Shown: positions 35,971-46,000 of the stretch, piece by piece
Numbering within the stretch: the stretch's first letter is position 1
How the letters are laid out: every line of letters starts with the position of its first letter
Assembly (NCBI GenBank): GCA_035503915.1
Contig: DATJSU010000011.1
Location: 186,001-250,000, forward strand
Length of the DNA stretch: 64,000 bases
From: DATJMJ01 sp035503915
GTDB taxonomy: Bacteria; Actinomycetota; Acidimicrobiia; Acidimicrobiales; Palsa-688
Direction: 5' to 3'
Notes under the pieces: model-generated
Seen by the model: only the letters and a program-made list of their open reading frames with translations
Databases searched by the model: none
Told to the model about the DNA's origin: nothing
Program-made: the position numbers and the translations under genes

Positions 35971-36480
35971 ATGAAGAAGGTCTCAAGGTCACTCTTTGCG
36001 CCCGGGGGGCCCGTTCTTGCCATTTGGGCGACTCTTGGTGCACTTGTCGGGACGGCGATAACCGTACCTGCGTCCGAGCCGGTCGCGTCGGCTTCGCTTT
36101 CTGCGGGTGCCCCCGCTAAGGCGCCCGTAGGGACCAAGTCAAAGCCTGCGGTTGAGGACTGCGGCTTTGCGCCGGCAGAGCTGAAGCCAAAGGAACTAAC
36201 GCTTGCGTGCGCCGATGCGGGCGCGATTGGCAGCGACCTCGTCTGGCACAGCTGGGGAGCATCCCAGGCCTACGCAACTGGCACTTATACCTGGCACATA
36301 TGTGAGCCGAGCTGTGTTGCGAGCAGAAGATGGGCCAAGGCCCGGGCTAATTTTACCTTGCAGCAGCCGACCGACACGAGCGCCGGCTGGCTGTTCGAAA
36401 AGCTCGTAGTCAACATCACGGGCCATGTGCCGCCACAGATGGAGAAGCACCAGGTCTATATTTTCAGGCCGCTGAAGTAA
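35971..36480 (+). CDS. Secreted protein of unknown function
   Basis: The 169-aa product has an N-terminal signal sequence ('LAIWATLGALVGTAITVPAS') and a mature domain with four cysteines: 'EDCGF', 'TLACADAG', 'HICEPSC'. The pattern of LxCxDxG, then 'LVWHSWGASQAYATGTYTW', then a C-x-x-x-C pair, then a strand-rich tail resembles small exported proteins common in mycobacteria and streptomycetes. It lies 24 nt after the repeat protein and is probably co-transcribed with it. Confidence 0.72.
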   Translation: MKKVSRSLFAPGGPVLAIWATLGALVGTAITVPASEPVASASLSAGAPAKAPVGTKSKPAVEDCGFAPAELKPKELTLACADAGAIGSDLVWHSWGASQAYATGTYTWHICEPSCVASRRWAKARANFTLQQPTDTSAGWLFEKLVVNITGHVPPQMEKHQVYIFRPLK

Positions 36481-36539
36481 AGGAGCGGTGCCCGGCGCTG
36501 CTTGGACGGCGCTCCCTTCCCGGCTGGTAACATCTTGCC

Positions 36540-37997
36540 GTGCCTCGGCCAACGCGGGCCGCTGCTAGCACTGGGCCCGCAGGCGCGGCCGAGCTGTCTG
36601 GCCGCGAAGATGCAGACGTGGTGGCGCGCGAAACTGACGAGCCCGCTCAAGCGCGACGAGCGGGGGACGACGCCGACGTGGAGAGCACCGTAGCGGGGGG
36701 CCGCGCGAAGCTCGGCTCGCGGTTCTGGCGCCTTTGGTGGGGCACCGCCATCTCCTCGAGCGGGGACGGCCTGCTCGCGGTGGCGCTGCCGCTCATGGCC
36801 TTTACGCTCACCCGCAACCCGCTCGCGATCGCGGGCGTGACGGCTGACCAGAAGGCCTTCACCGCCCTCGGGGCGCTCCCAGCGGGACTGGTCGCCGACC
36901 GCTTCGAACGCCGCGGCGTGATGGTTGGCGCCAACGTGATCTCGGGTGCCGCCCTGGTGGGCCTTGTTGCGCTCATGACTGCGGGCTTTGGGGACCTACT
37001 TGTCCTCTACCTGGCAACGGCAGTCCTGGCACTTTGTGACGTAACGTACGGCGTCGCGCTCCAAGCAAGCGTGACTGACGTCGTTGAGGTGCCGAGCCAG
37101 CTCGCCACTGCCAACGGTCGCTTAATGGGTGTCGACGGTGCCGGCGAGAACTTCTTCGGGCCGGCGGTGGGCGGGTTTTTCTTCTCAGCCGCTCAAAGGT
37201 TGCCCTTTGTGGGCGACGCAGTCAGTTTTTTTCTCTCCGCCGTGCTCGTGAGGGCAAGCCTGCCTCGCCGGCGGCGGGGCTTGCGCCATGCGCGCAGTAG
37301 CGACGCCGGTGAGGGGTTGCCCTCGGCCTCGCAGCCTGCCGAGCGGGTGGAAGGCGAGCTGCGCCATGGTGGGGGATGGACAGCAGATTTCGCTGCAGGC
37401 GTCCGGGTTTTCCGCCGGGATAATATCTTGAAACTTCTCGCAGCGACCAACGGGTCGGTGAATTTCACTCAATCGATGGTCGTCGGCGTCTTGGTTGTTT
37501 ACGGAGAACGTACGCTCGGTCTCGGCTCGACCGGCTACGGGTTGTTCCTTGCCGGGGCGGCTGTGATGGGCATTGTGGGCAGCTTTTTGGGCGGGCGCAT
37601 CGAGCGTTCACTGGGGGGGGCGGGCGCCATGGTGGCGGGGGTCCTCCTCATCACGATCAGCTACCTGGGGCTGTCGTTCACGAAGGTTGCCGTGCTGGCT
37701 GCGATCGTCTTGGGCCTGCAGGAGTTCGGTACTGCCGTTGCCAACGTCGGTTCGGTCACCACTCGCCAACGAATAACGCCGCGGCGCCTGTACGGACGCG
37801 TTTTGAGCGTACATCGCTTCTTCATGGGTATCGCGGCGCCGACGGGTGCCATAGTCGGTGGGCTCATCGCGTCCGCATCGAATGTCCGGCTTACACTTTT
37901 TGTCGCCGGCGCAGCCGAGGCCGTCGCTCTCGCCTACCTGGCCCCCGCCCTCATCCAGTCGACGAGGCAGCGCGTTCCCGGACGGTCGCCAAACTAG
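36540..37997 (+). CDS. MFS transporter
   Basis: The 485-aa protein has about 12 membrane segments. It starts with a ~58-residue hydrophilic Glu/Asp/Arg-rich N-terminus, then 'FWRLWWGTAISSSGDGLLAV' (the usual MFS TM1 of EntS/multidrug-type exporters) and 'ALPAGLVADRFERRGVMV', the loop 2-3 signature. A cytoplasmic loop with 'RRRRGLRHARSSD' splits the halves. An exporter is likely; the substrate is unknown. GTG 36540 lies 6 nt after TAACAT (36528-36533), compatible with a leaderless mRNA. Convergent with bioA. Confidence 0.82.
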   Translation: MPRPTRAAASTGPAGAAELSGREDADVVARETDEPAQARRAGDDADVESTVAGGRAKLGSRFWRLWWGTAISSSGDGLLAVALPLMAFTLTRNPLAIAGVTADQKAFTALGALPAGLVADRFERRGVMVGANVISGAALVGLVALMTAGFGDLLVLYLATAVLALCDVTYGVALQASVTDVVEVPSQLATANGRLMGVDGAGENFFGPAVGGFFFSAAQRLPFVGDAVSFFLSAVLVRASLPRRRRGLRHARSSDAGEGLPSASQPAERVEGELRHGGGWTADFAAGVRVFRRDNILKLLAATNGSVNFTQSMVVGVLVVYGERTLGLGSTGYGLFLAGAAVMGIVGSFLGGRIERSLGGAGAMVAGVLLITISYLGLSFTKVAVLAAIVLGLQEFGTAVANVGSVTTRQRITPRRLYGRVLSVHRFFMGIAAPTGAIVGGLIASASNVRLTLFVAGAAEAVALAYLAPALIQSTRQRVPGRSPN

Positions 37998-38013
37998 CGA
38001 GCGCAGGGCAGCA

Positions 38014-39321
38014 CTATGCACTTATGGCCGCGCGGACGGCATTGCCGATGAGCGCCAAGTCCTCGTCGGAGCTGACATAGGGAGGCATCGCGTAGACGAG
38101 GTCGCGAAAAGGCCGTAACCACACGCCTTTGCTGATGGCAGCGCCGGTGGCCGATGCGACGTCGACGGGGTGCTCGAGCTGGACGACGCCGATCGCCCCG
38201 AGCACGCGGACGTCCTTGACGCCCGCCGCCGCGCTTGCCGGCTCCAACGCCTCGGCCAACCGTGCCTCGATCCGCTTCACCTCGGGCTGCCAGCTTGTGC
38301 CAAGCAAAAGTCCAGTCGACGCAAGGCCGGCAGCGCATGCCAAGGGATTTGCCATGTAGGTTGGCCCATGCATCAGGCACCCGGCTTCGCCTCCCGAAGC
38401 CGCCTCTGCGACCTCGGCTGTGCAGAGCATGGCCGCAAGCGAAAGATAGCCCCCTGTGAGCGCCTTGCCGACGCACATGATGTCGGGTTTTACGCCGGCC
38501 GTGAGCGAGGCAAACATCGCGCCCGTGCGGCCAAAACCGGTCGCTATCTCGTCGAGTATGAGCAAGGCTCCGTGCTCATCAGCGAGGCGGCGCAGCACCT
38601 TTAGGCAGGCGGGGTCATAGAACCACATCCCTCCGGCGCCCTGGACGACCGGCTCGGCGATGATCGCTGCGACCAGGTCGCCGTGCTCGCCCAGGACCCG
38701 TGCTGTCATTTGTTCCCATCCGGTGGCCGCACCTTTGCCCGAGGGCGGCCGGGGGGCGAAGAAGTTAGTTGGGAGAGCGCCCGCGAAGAGGTGGTGCATG
38801 CCTCCGACGGGGTCGCAGACAGACATTGCCCCGAGGGTGTCGCCGTGGTAGCCGCCCGAGAGCGCAACGAACTTCGCCCGCCGCGACTGGCCCCGGTTGC
38901 GCTGGTACTGCACCGCCGTCTTGAGCGCTACTTCGATTGAAACTGAGCCGGACTCAGCGAAAAAGACCCTGTCGAGGCCTGGGGGCGCCATCTCGGTGAG
39001 CCGCTTTGCCAACTTGATCGCGCCGGCGTGGGTGAGCCCGCCGAACATCACGTGCGACATTTGGGCCATCTGCTCCTGGAGAGCAGCGTCGATGACAGGG
39101 TGCCGGTAGCCCCAGATGGCCGTCCACCACGAAGACATGCCGTCGACTAGCTCCCGGCCGTCTGCCAAGCGAAGGCGGGTGCCCGAGGCGGACACGACGG
39201 GGAGCGCAGCGTTTGCCGCCGGTAAGGGGGCGTAAGGGTGCCAAACGTGGTCACGGTCAAATGCGAGCAGCTGTTGCCAGTCCGGCCCGGTGCGGGGCTC
39301 CTCGGGCCAGTCCGTAGCCAT
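38014..39321 (-). CDS. bioA: Adenosylmethionine--8-amino-7-oxononanoate aminotransferase
   Basis: Biotin synthesis: converts KAPA to DAPA using SAM as amino donor. The 435-aa fold-type I PLP enzyme carries the BioA N-terminus 'DRDHVWHPYAPL', 'DGMSSWWTAIWGY', 'SGGYHGDTLGAMSV', 'ILDEIATGFGRTG' and the PLP lysine in 'CVGKALTGGYL'. 'HGPTYMANPLACA' is also BioA-type. No other bio gene is in the window. ATG 39321 is downstream of a TAGCAT -10-like box. Confidence 0.95.
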   Translation of the reverse strand: MATDWPEEPRTGPDWQQLLAFDRDHVWHPYAPLPAANAALPVVSASGTRLRLADGRELVDGMSSWWTAIWGYRHPVIDAALQEQMAQMSHVMFGGLTHAGAIKLAKRLTEMAPPGLDRVFFAESGSVSIEVALKTAVQYQRNRGQSRRAKFVALSGGYHGDTLGAMSVCDPVGGMHHLFAGALPTNFFAPRPPSGKGAATGWEQMTARVLGEHGDLVAAIIAEPVVQGAGGMWFYDPACLKVLRRLADEHGALLILDEIATGFGRTGAMFASLTAGVKPDIMCVGKALTGGYLSLAAMLCTAEVAEAASGGEAGCLMHGPTYMANPLACAAGLASTGLLLGTSWQPEVKRIEARLAEALEPASAAAGVKDVRVLGAIGVVQLEHPVDVASATGAAISKGVWLRPFRDLVYAMPPYVSSDEDLALIGNAVRAAISA

Positions 39322-39412
39322 GGGAGGACAATGCTAGGAGCAGGAGTGGCCACGAGGACCCCGCGGAGGCACTGTCGCGGTGCCAAGCGAGCGGCACTAC
39401 CCTGTTGGGGAG

Positions 39413-39892
39413 ATGGCCCGGGTCGTCGTGGCTGAAGAGGTGACAGACGAGCTCATGGCAGCCGTCCAGCGCTTAGTGCCGCAGTTGTCGAGCTCCGCAC
39501 GACTGCCGAGCGTTGCGGAGGTCGCCGAAATCGTGAGCTCACCGGCCACCACGCTCTTGCTGGCCCGGGATGACGTGGACGCCGATGGAGAAGGTCGGGC
39601 CGGGAGCGGCGATGGTGAAGGGGCGATCGTCGGCATGCTGACACTGGTGAGCTTTCGCCTCCCTACCGGTGTCCGGGCTTGGGTCGAAGACGTAGTTGTC
39701 GAGGAATCTCAGCGGGGTCGCGGCACCGGAGAGGCCTTGACCCGGGCGGCTGTCGAGTTGGCCGCAGCTTTGGGGGCCATCACGGTGGACCTGACTTCCC
39801 GCCCTGGCCGAGAGTCGGCTAACCGGCTCTACGAGCGAGTTGGGTTCGAGCAGCGGGACACGAACGTCTACCGGTTCAAAATTGCGAAGTGA
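39413..39892 (+). CDS. GNAT family N-acetyltransferase
   Basis: The 159-aa protein has a GNAT core: 'GVRAWVEDVVVEESQRGRGT' gives motif A with the acetyl-CoA loop R-G-R-G-T-G, 'TVDLTSRPGRESANRLYERV' motif B, ending 'GFEQRDTNVYRF'. An acidic Gly/Asp insertion (~residues 54-72) is unusual. The substrate is unknown. ATG 39413 chosen, with GGGGAG immediately before it. Divergent from bioA, with starts about 90 nt apart. Confidence 0.85.
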   Translation: MARVVVAEEVTDELMAAVQRLVPQLSSSARLPSVAEVAEIVSSPATTLLLARDDVDADGEGRAGSGDGEGAIVGMLTLVSFRLPTGVRAWVEDVVVEESQRGRGTGEALTRAAVELAAALGAITVDLTSRPGRESANRLYERVGFEQRDTNVYRFKIAK

Positions 39893-39923
39893 CCGACGCT
39901 AAGTCCCTCAGCCCAGTTGGGTA

Positions 39924-39956
39924 AAAGTCTCAACCTCTATACAAGGTTGAGACTTT
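39924..39956. repeat. Perfect 13-bp inverted repeat (hairpin or operator)
   Basis: AAAGTCTCAACCT and its exact complement are separated by CTATACA. It starts 31 nt after the GNAT stop and lies upstream of the giant exported-protein gene. No T-run follows. It may be a terminator for the GNAT gene, a regulator site or part of a leader RNA. Confidence 0.7.
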
Positions 39957-39975
39957 GACGGACGGCCGACCACCA

Positions 39976-40013
39976 AAGTAGCGACCAAGGTCCTTTCTTG
40001 GATCAGGCTACTT
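39976..40013. promoter_or_regulatory. Two-tier stem-loop in the leader region of the giant gene
   Basis: Outer stem AAGTAGC (39976-39982) with GCTACTT (40007-40013); inner stem CCAAG (39985-39989) with CTTGG (39997-40001), 7-nt loop, and an asymmetric internal loop of 2 and 5 nt. It ends about 30 nt before the start codon. It matches no riboswitch I recognise. Confidence 0.5.
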
Positions 40014-40045
40014 ATCACTAACGGCTGCTAGCCGAGCCTTTGTAC

Positions 40046-43000
40046 GTGCAAAGTTCGTCACGAATACTGCGCGCCGTTGCGGCTCTCACGGCCGTGCTCA
40101 TTGTGGCTCAAGGCTTCCTCGGGACGGCTCCGGCGGCCGCCACCACTCCGAGCCAAGTCACAGACACCTTCGGGTTCGACAGCGGGACGCTGCAAAGCTT
40201 TACGGTCCCCGCCAACGTCACTTCCCTGACGATCACCTTGACCGGCGGTCAGGGCAGCTGGGGCGGCGCCGATGCCTCCGGGAACCCCCCTCCCGGCGGC
40301 TACCAAGGAGAAGTTACCGGGACCATAGCCGTGAGCCCAGGTGATTATTTGACGATCGCTGTTGGCTCAGGCGGCGACGAACCCTACTACACGGCCTGCA
40401 CGACAGGACAGGACGCCTCCTCGCCCTCAGACCCCTACGACGCGGTAGGTGGCGAGAACCCGCTCAGCCAGTACGACGGTGGGGGCGGTGGCGCTGCGGG
40501 CCCCAATGGGTGCTCAGGGTACGGAGGTTCGGGCGGAGCGGCGAGTGTTGTCGAGGTCGGCACTTCGTCGAGCTCACCATCGAGCCTCGGGACCATTGTT
40601 GCAGGAGGCGGTGGTGGCGACGGGGGTTCGGGTCAGTACGTCCTCGTTCGCGGCCAGATCGGCCTCGCCAACTACGTCGCCCAGTTGGCGCCGACGGCCA
40701 TCACCTACGGCATGCCGGCCGGGTGCACGTCGAACTGCACGTCTTACAGCACAATCGAAAGCCCTTCGCCCTTGCCGGTCGACCCCACGCAGGGCCAGGT
40801 CGGTACGGCAGTGTTCACGATGTGCGGTGGCAGCACCAACGGCGAAAACGCCGACCAGTACTTCAACACCGGGGCGCCCGACTCTGAGCCCGGCTGTGAC
40901 GGTGGGGGCGGGGCCGGTGGGGGCGGAGGCGCCGCAGGCGGCTCGGCGGGGAGCGTGCAGTTCGGCTCAGGGAGCTCCGATGAATGGTACGGGCAGGGTG
41001 GGAGCCCGGGCGAGAACTCGACCGATAATTTCTCCGGGCTGAGCGCCTTCTACTCTTACTATTCCGACGCCGACGAGGGGCGCCCATCGGGTACGGGCAA
41101 TTTTGCTGACCCTGGTGCCTCCTATGACGGCTCCGTCGCAGTCACGTACGCGACAGGTATCCCCGGGGCTCCGACCAATGTCACGGGCACCATTGGCAAC
41201 CAGAGCGTCTCGTTACAATGGGCGGCCCCGTCCTCCCAGGGGGCGACGTCTATTAGCGACTTCGTCGTCCAGTACTCCTCGAACGGTGGCTCCACTTGGT
41301 CCACCTACGACACCGCCTCGACTGCGACCTCGGCCACTATTACCGGGCTGACCAATGGCACTGGTTACATATTCGAGGTCCAAGCGGTCAATTCGGTCGG
41401 TAGCGGGCCGTTTTCTTCTCCCTCAAGCACCTTTACGCCCTCCGGGCCGCCAGGCGCCCCGGTGATCAGTTCTGTTACGCCCGAAGACGGAGGCCTCGTC
41501 GTCAACTTCACCCCGCCCTCAAGTGGCACGCCGATCTCGGGCTACGTCTACCAGTTGGACGGGTCGGGACCATGGTTGCCGAGCTCTCAGACCACGAGCC
41601 CGCTGACAATTTCCGGCCTCAGCGATGGCACCTCCTATTCGGTCGAGATCGAAGCCGTCAACAGCATCGGGACTGGGCCTGCTTCGAACTCGGTTAGCCA
41701 GACGCCGCTAGCGCTTCCCGGGCCCCCCACGATCACTTCCGTCCAAGTGGGCCCGGGCACGGCGTCTGTCAATTTCACTCCGGGCGCCACCGGAGGTGGC
41801 ACAATAACGGGTTACCAGTACAGCACCAATGGTGGGGCCGCCTGGACATCGACATCGACGTCGAGCCCTATTTCCCTCAGCGGGTTATCAAATGGTATGG
41901 CCTACAACTTCCTACTGGAGGCGGTCAACGCCAGCGGAGCGGGTACCGCGGCGACGACTTCGTTCACGGCGCCGTCGGTGCCCGGTGCTCCTGTCATTTC
42001 CTCGATTGTGCCCGGGGACCAGGTTTTGAGCGTGACCTTGACCCCGCCGTCGAGCGGTGGGTACCCGGTCGCGGATTACCAGTGGTCAACCGACGGAGGT
42101 ACAACCTGGTACTCGGAAGCCAGCTTTGGGACACCGTGCCAAAACCTTCCCGCTGGGACAGTCACCTGCCAGATCTTGGCGCTTTCCTCCGACGGTTCCA
42201 CCCCGCTGACGAATGGCACCCCCTACTCGATAGAGATGCGAGCCGTGAACCTAGTCGGCGCCGGTCCCGCATCTACCGCTCAGCCTGCCACCCCCTATAC
42301 GGTCCCCGGAGCACCGGCGATCACGACACCCGCCAGCGGTATGGTCGCCGCCAACCAGTCCCTCGCTCTTTCGTTCAACCCTCCGGCAAGTAATGGCGGC
42401 TCTACCATCACGAGCTACCAGTACTCGACCGATGCCGGGACGACTTGGCAGCCGGCGAACGGTGGCCAGCCGCTCACATCAACCGCGATGACGATCACGG
42501 TGCTGTCAACCGATGGCATCACGCCCCTTACCAACGGTACGACCTACGACGTCGAAATCAGGGCGGTCAACGCTGCTGGGCCAGGCCTCGCGTCTGCAGT
42601 CGCGCAAGGGGTACCCTCCACCGTCCCCGCCGCGCCTGTCATCAGCTCCCTGGCACCTGGGGACGGCACGCTTGAGGTTACCTTTGCCCCTGGCGCCAAC
42701 AATGGGGCGGCAGTCACTGCGTACGAGTACTCAATAGACGGGGGGAACACCTGGACGCCGACCGGCTCGTTATCCACGCAGTTCACGATCGCCGGGCTGA
42801 CCAACGGGACGAGCTATTCAGTAGAAACGCTGGCCATAAACGCGGACGGGAGCTCCCCCCCTTCGGCACCGGTTGCCGGGGCCCCGGTCACCGAGCCCGC
42901 TCAACCAGTGATCACCGCCACATCACGAGGGAACGCGACCATCGACGTCAGTTATTCGGAAAGCTCGACAGGCGGCAGCCCGATTACCTCCTACCAGTAC

Positions 43001-46000
43001 TCCACCGACGGCGGGACGACCTGGTGCTCGGCAACTTCAATCGCCAACCCACTGGTCGTGACTGCCTTGTCTACGAACGGTACCACCCCGATCGTCAACG
43101 GTACTACGTACCCGGTGGAGGTACGTGCAGTGAACGCAGCCGGCGACTCGGTCGCGTCCGCACCGGTAAACGTAGCCCCAGCAGCGCCTCCTTCGGCGCC
43201 GAACGTGACGCTCACAGCTGGCGATGGCATTATCGGCGTTGCCGTAACAGTCCCGAACAATGGCGGTTCCCCCGTCACTGAGATCGATTATTCTTTGAAC
43301 GGCGGCGCTTTCGTGCCCGCTGGCACGGTGGGGCCGGGCTTCACGATCTCGGGCCTCACGGACGGCACCAGCTACACAGTTTCGGTCCGGGCGGACAACG
43401 CCATCGGCGATGGGACAGCGTCATCGCCCACGAGCGCGGTACCGAGCACGGTCCCCGGGCCCCCAACGGGCGTCATTGCAGCCAGCGATTCCGCGTCCAG
43501 CGATGTGACCTGGTCTGCGCCCACTTTCAACGGAGGCTCAGCCATCACCGCCTACACGGCGACTGCTTACACGAGCCCCTCTGGGACAACCTCGGTTGGC
43601 ACGCCCTGCACGACTTCCATGCTTGGCTGCACGATAACTGGCTTGACCAACGGCACCACGTACTACGTGGGGGCAATTGCCACGAACGCCGATGGCTCCA
43701 GCCTGGTCTCTTCACCTCTCCAGGCGGTCATCCCGGTCGCCCGTCCAAGTGCCCCGGTCCTGACTGGTACCACTGCCGGGGGCTCCTATCTCTCGGTGGC
43801 ATTTACAGCTGGTGCGGCCGGAGGGGACCCCATAACGTCGTACCAGTACTCCCTCGACGGCGGCGTTACGTGGTACGCGGCATCGGGGACAACTTCACCG
43901 ATCGTCATTTCGGGCCTTGTGGACGGCACGACGTACACCGTAGCGCTGCGCGCGCTAAGTGCCGCAGGGGCGGGCGCGACATCCAACACAATTATGGCAA
44001 CGCCTTATACATATCCGGGCATTGTCGACGCTTCGACCATCGCTGCGAACGGTGAAAACGACCAAATTGTCCTCAGCTGGACGGTGCCGTCGAACGGTGG
44101 CTCGGCGATCACACAAGCGCAGGCAACCGCCTTTAGCTCGGTGACTGGCGGGAGCCAGGATGGCACCTGCACGACGACCACCAACCTGGCAGTCGGCGAT
44201 ACCGCTTCGTGCACCATAACTGGCCTGTCGAACGGGACGATTTATTACGTCTCTGTCCAGTCGGACAACGCTGCGGGCTGGAGTGGCCGCTCGTCCCCGC
44301 GTGTCGCCGTTACCCCTTCTCTCCAACCCGGCCAAGTAGAGGACCTCACGGCTGTCGCCGGTGACGGCCAAGCGTCTTTGTCCTGGCAAGCGGGGAGCAC
44401 CGGGGGAAGCGCAATATCGAACTACACCATCTGGTACTCCTCGGGTGGGGTGTACACACAGTTCAACAACGGGACCTCCACGGCAACCACCGCGACGGTG
44501 ACGAGCCTGACAAATGGTACGCCGTACACTTTCGAGGTTTACGCCGTCAACTCGTACGGTACCGGTCCTGTTAGTGGACCTTCTAACCAGGTCACACCCG
44601 AAGGTCCTTCAATCACATCCCCGGCCCTCGGCGACGGTGAAGTCGGCCTGCCCTACTCGACGGCCCTGAGCGCCTCGGGGGGCACGGGCACATTTAGTTG
44701 GTCTGTCAGCAATGGTTCCCTGCCCCCTGGGCTATCGCTGGGCACCTCGAGCGGTGAGGTCTCGGGTACGCCGTCGGCAACTGGGACGTCCAATTTCACC
44801 CTCGAGGTGACCGACTCTGCGGGCGGCAGTGCCACCCAGGCAGAGACCGTGGAGATCGTGGCCGCCCCTGCCGGGGGCCCGAGCATTGCTCCCGTCATCC
44901 TCACGACTTCCTTGCCCGGGGGCGAGGATGGCGTTCCCTATAGCGAATTTGCTGTTGCCGGCGGAGGGTTAGGACCATACGTGTGGTCGATCGTGCAAGG
45001 CTCGTTGCCTGCGGGTCTTGTCTTGGCTCCTTTGACAGGCCAGGTTCACGGCACACCAACCGGAGGATCGTCGACCTTCCAGCTCCAAGTGACCGACTCG
45101 CTGGGACTGACCGCAGAACGCGGTTTGTCAATTGCGATCGTGAAGCAGCCACACTTCTCGTCACCGGAGCTCACCATTACGGGGTACGTGGGGTGGCGGA
45201 TCAGCCACGAGGACCCCTTCCAAGGCGAGACCCAGTCCGATAAATGGACTGTCGTAGACGGGAGGCTCCCGTATGGCTTAGCACTATCGCCAGGCGGGTA
45301 CATTACCGGTTCCCCCCTTCAGGCTGGCACGTTTAAGGTCGTGCTCGGAGTGTCGGATCCCCAGCACCAGCTGTCGACACAGACCCTCACATTCGACATC
45401 ATGCCTATCGCACTCAACTCCCGCCTGATTGTCGCGGGGCCCCAAGACGGCGGGTACTGGGTCGCGACGAACGACGGTCATGTCATGGGCTTCGGTAACT
45501 CGCATGTCCATGGCGACCTTCTCGAGCACTCAGTGAGGGCCTCTGTTGTTGGCATTGCCGGCACACCTGACGGTAACGGGTACTGGCTCGTGACAGCAAT
45601 GGGCGCCGTGTACTCCTTTGGTGATGCGCATCCCTATGGCAACTTGTCCAATGAAAAGTTGACGGCTCCGATCGTTGGCATCGCCGACACCCCCGATGGA
45701 CGTGGGTACTGGCTCGTCGCCGCGAACGGCAGCGTGTTCACCTTTGGTGATGCCCATTTTTATGGTTCGATGGCCAGCAGGCACCTGAACGCTCCAGTGG
45801 TGGGGTTGGGCCCAGTGCCAGACGGAGAGGGCTACTGGCTCGTCGCTGCTGACGGCGGGGTGTTCTGTTTTGGGCAAGCGCGTTACTACGGTTCAATGGC
45901 CGGTAAGCACCTCAACAGGCCAATGGTCGGACTGGGCACGGTCGCCGGTGGAAACGGTTACTGGCTCGTCGCTGCCGACGGAGGGGTGTTCACCTTTGGG

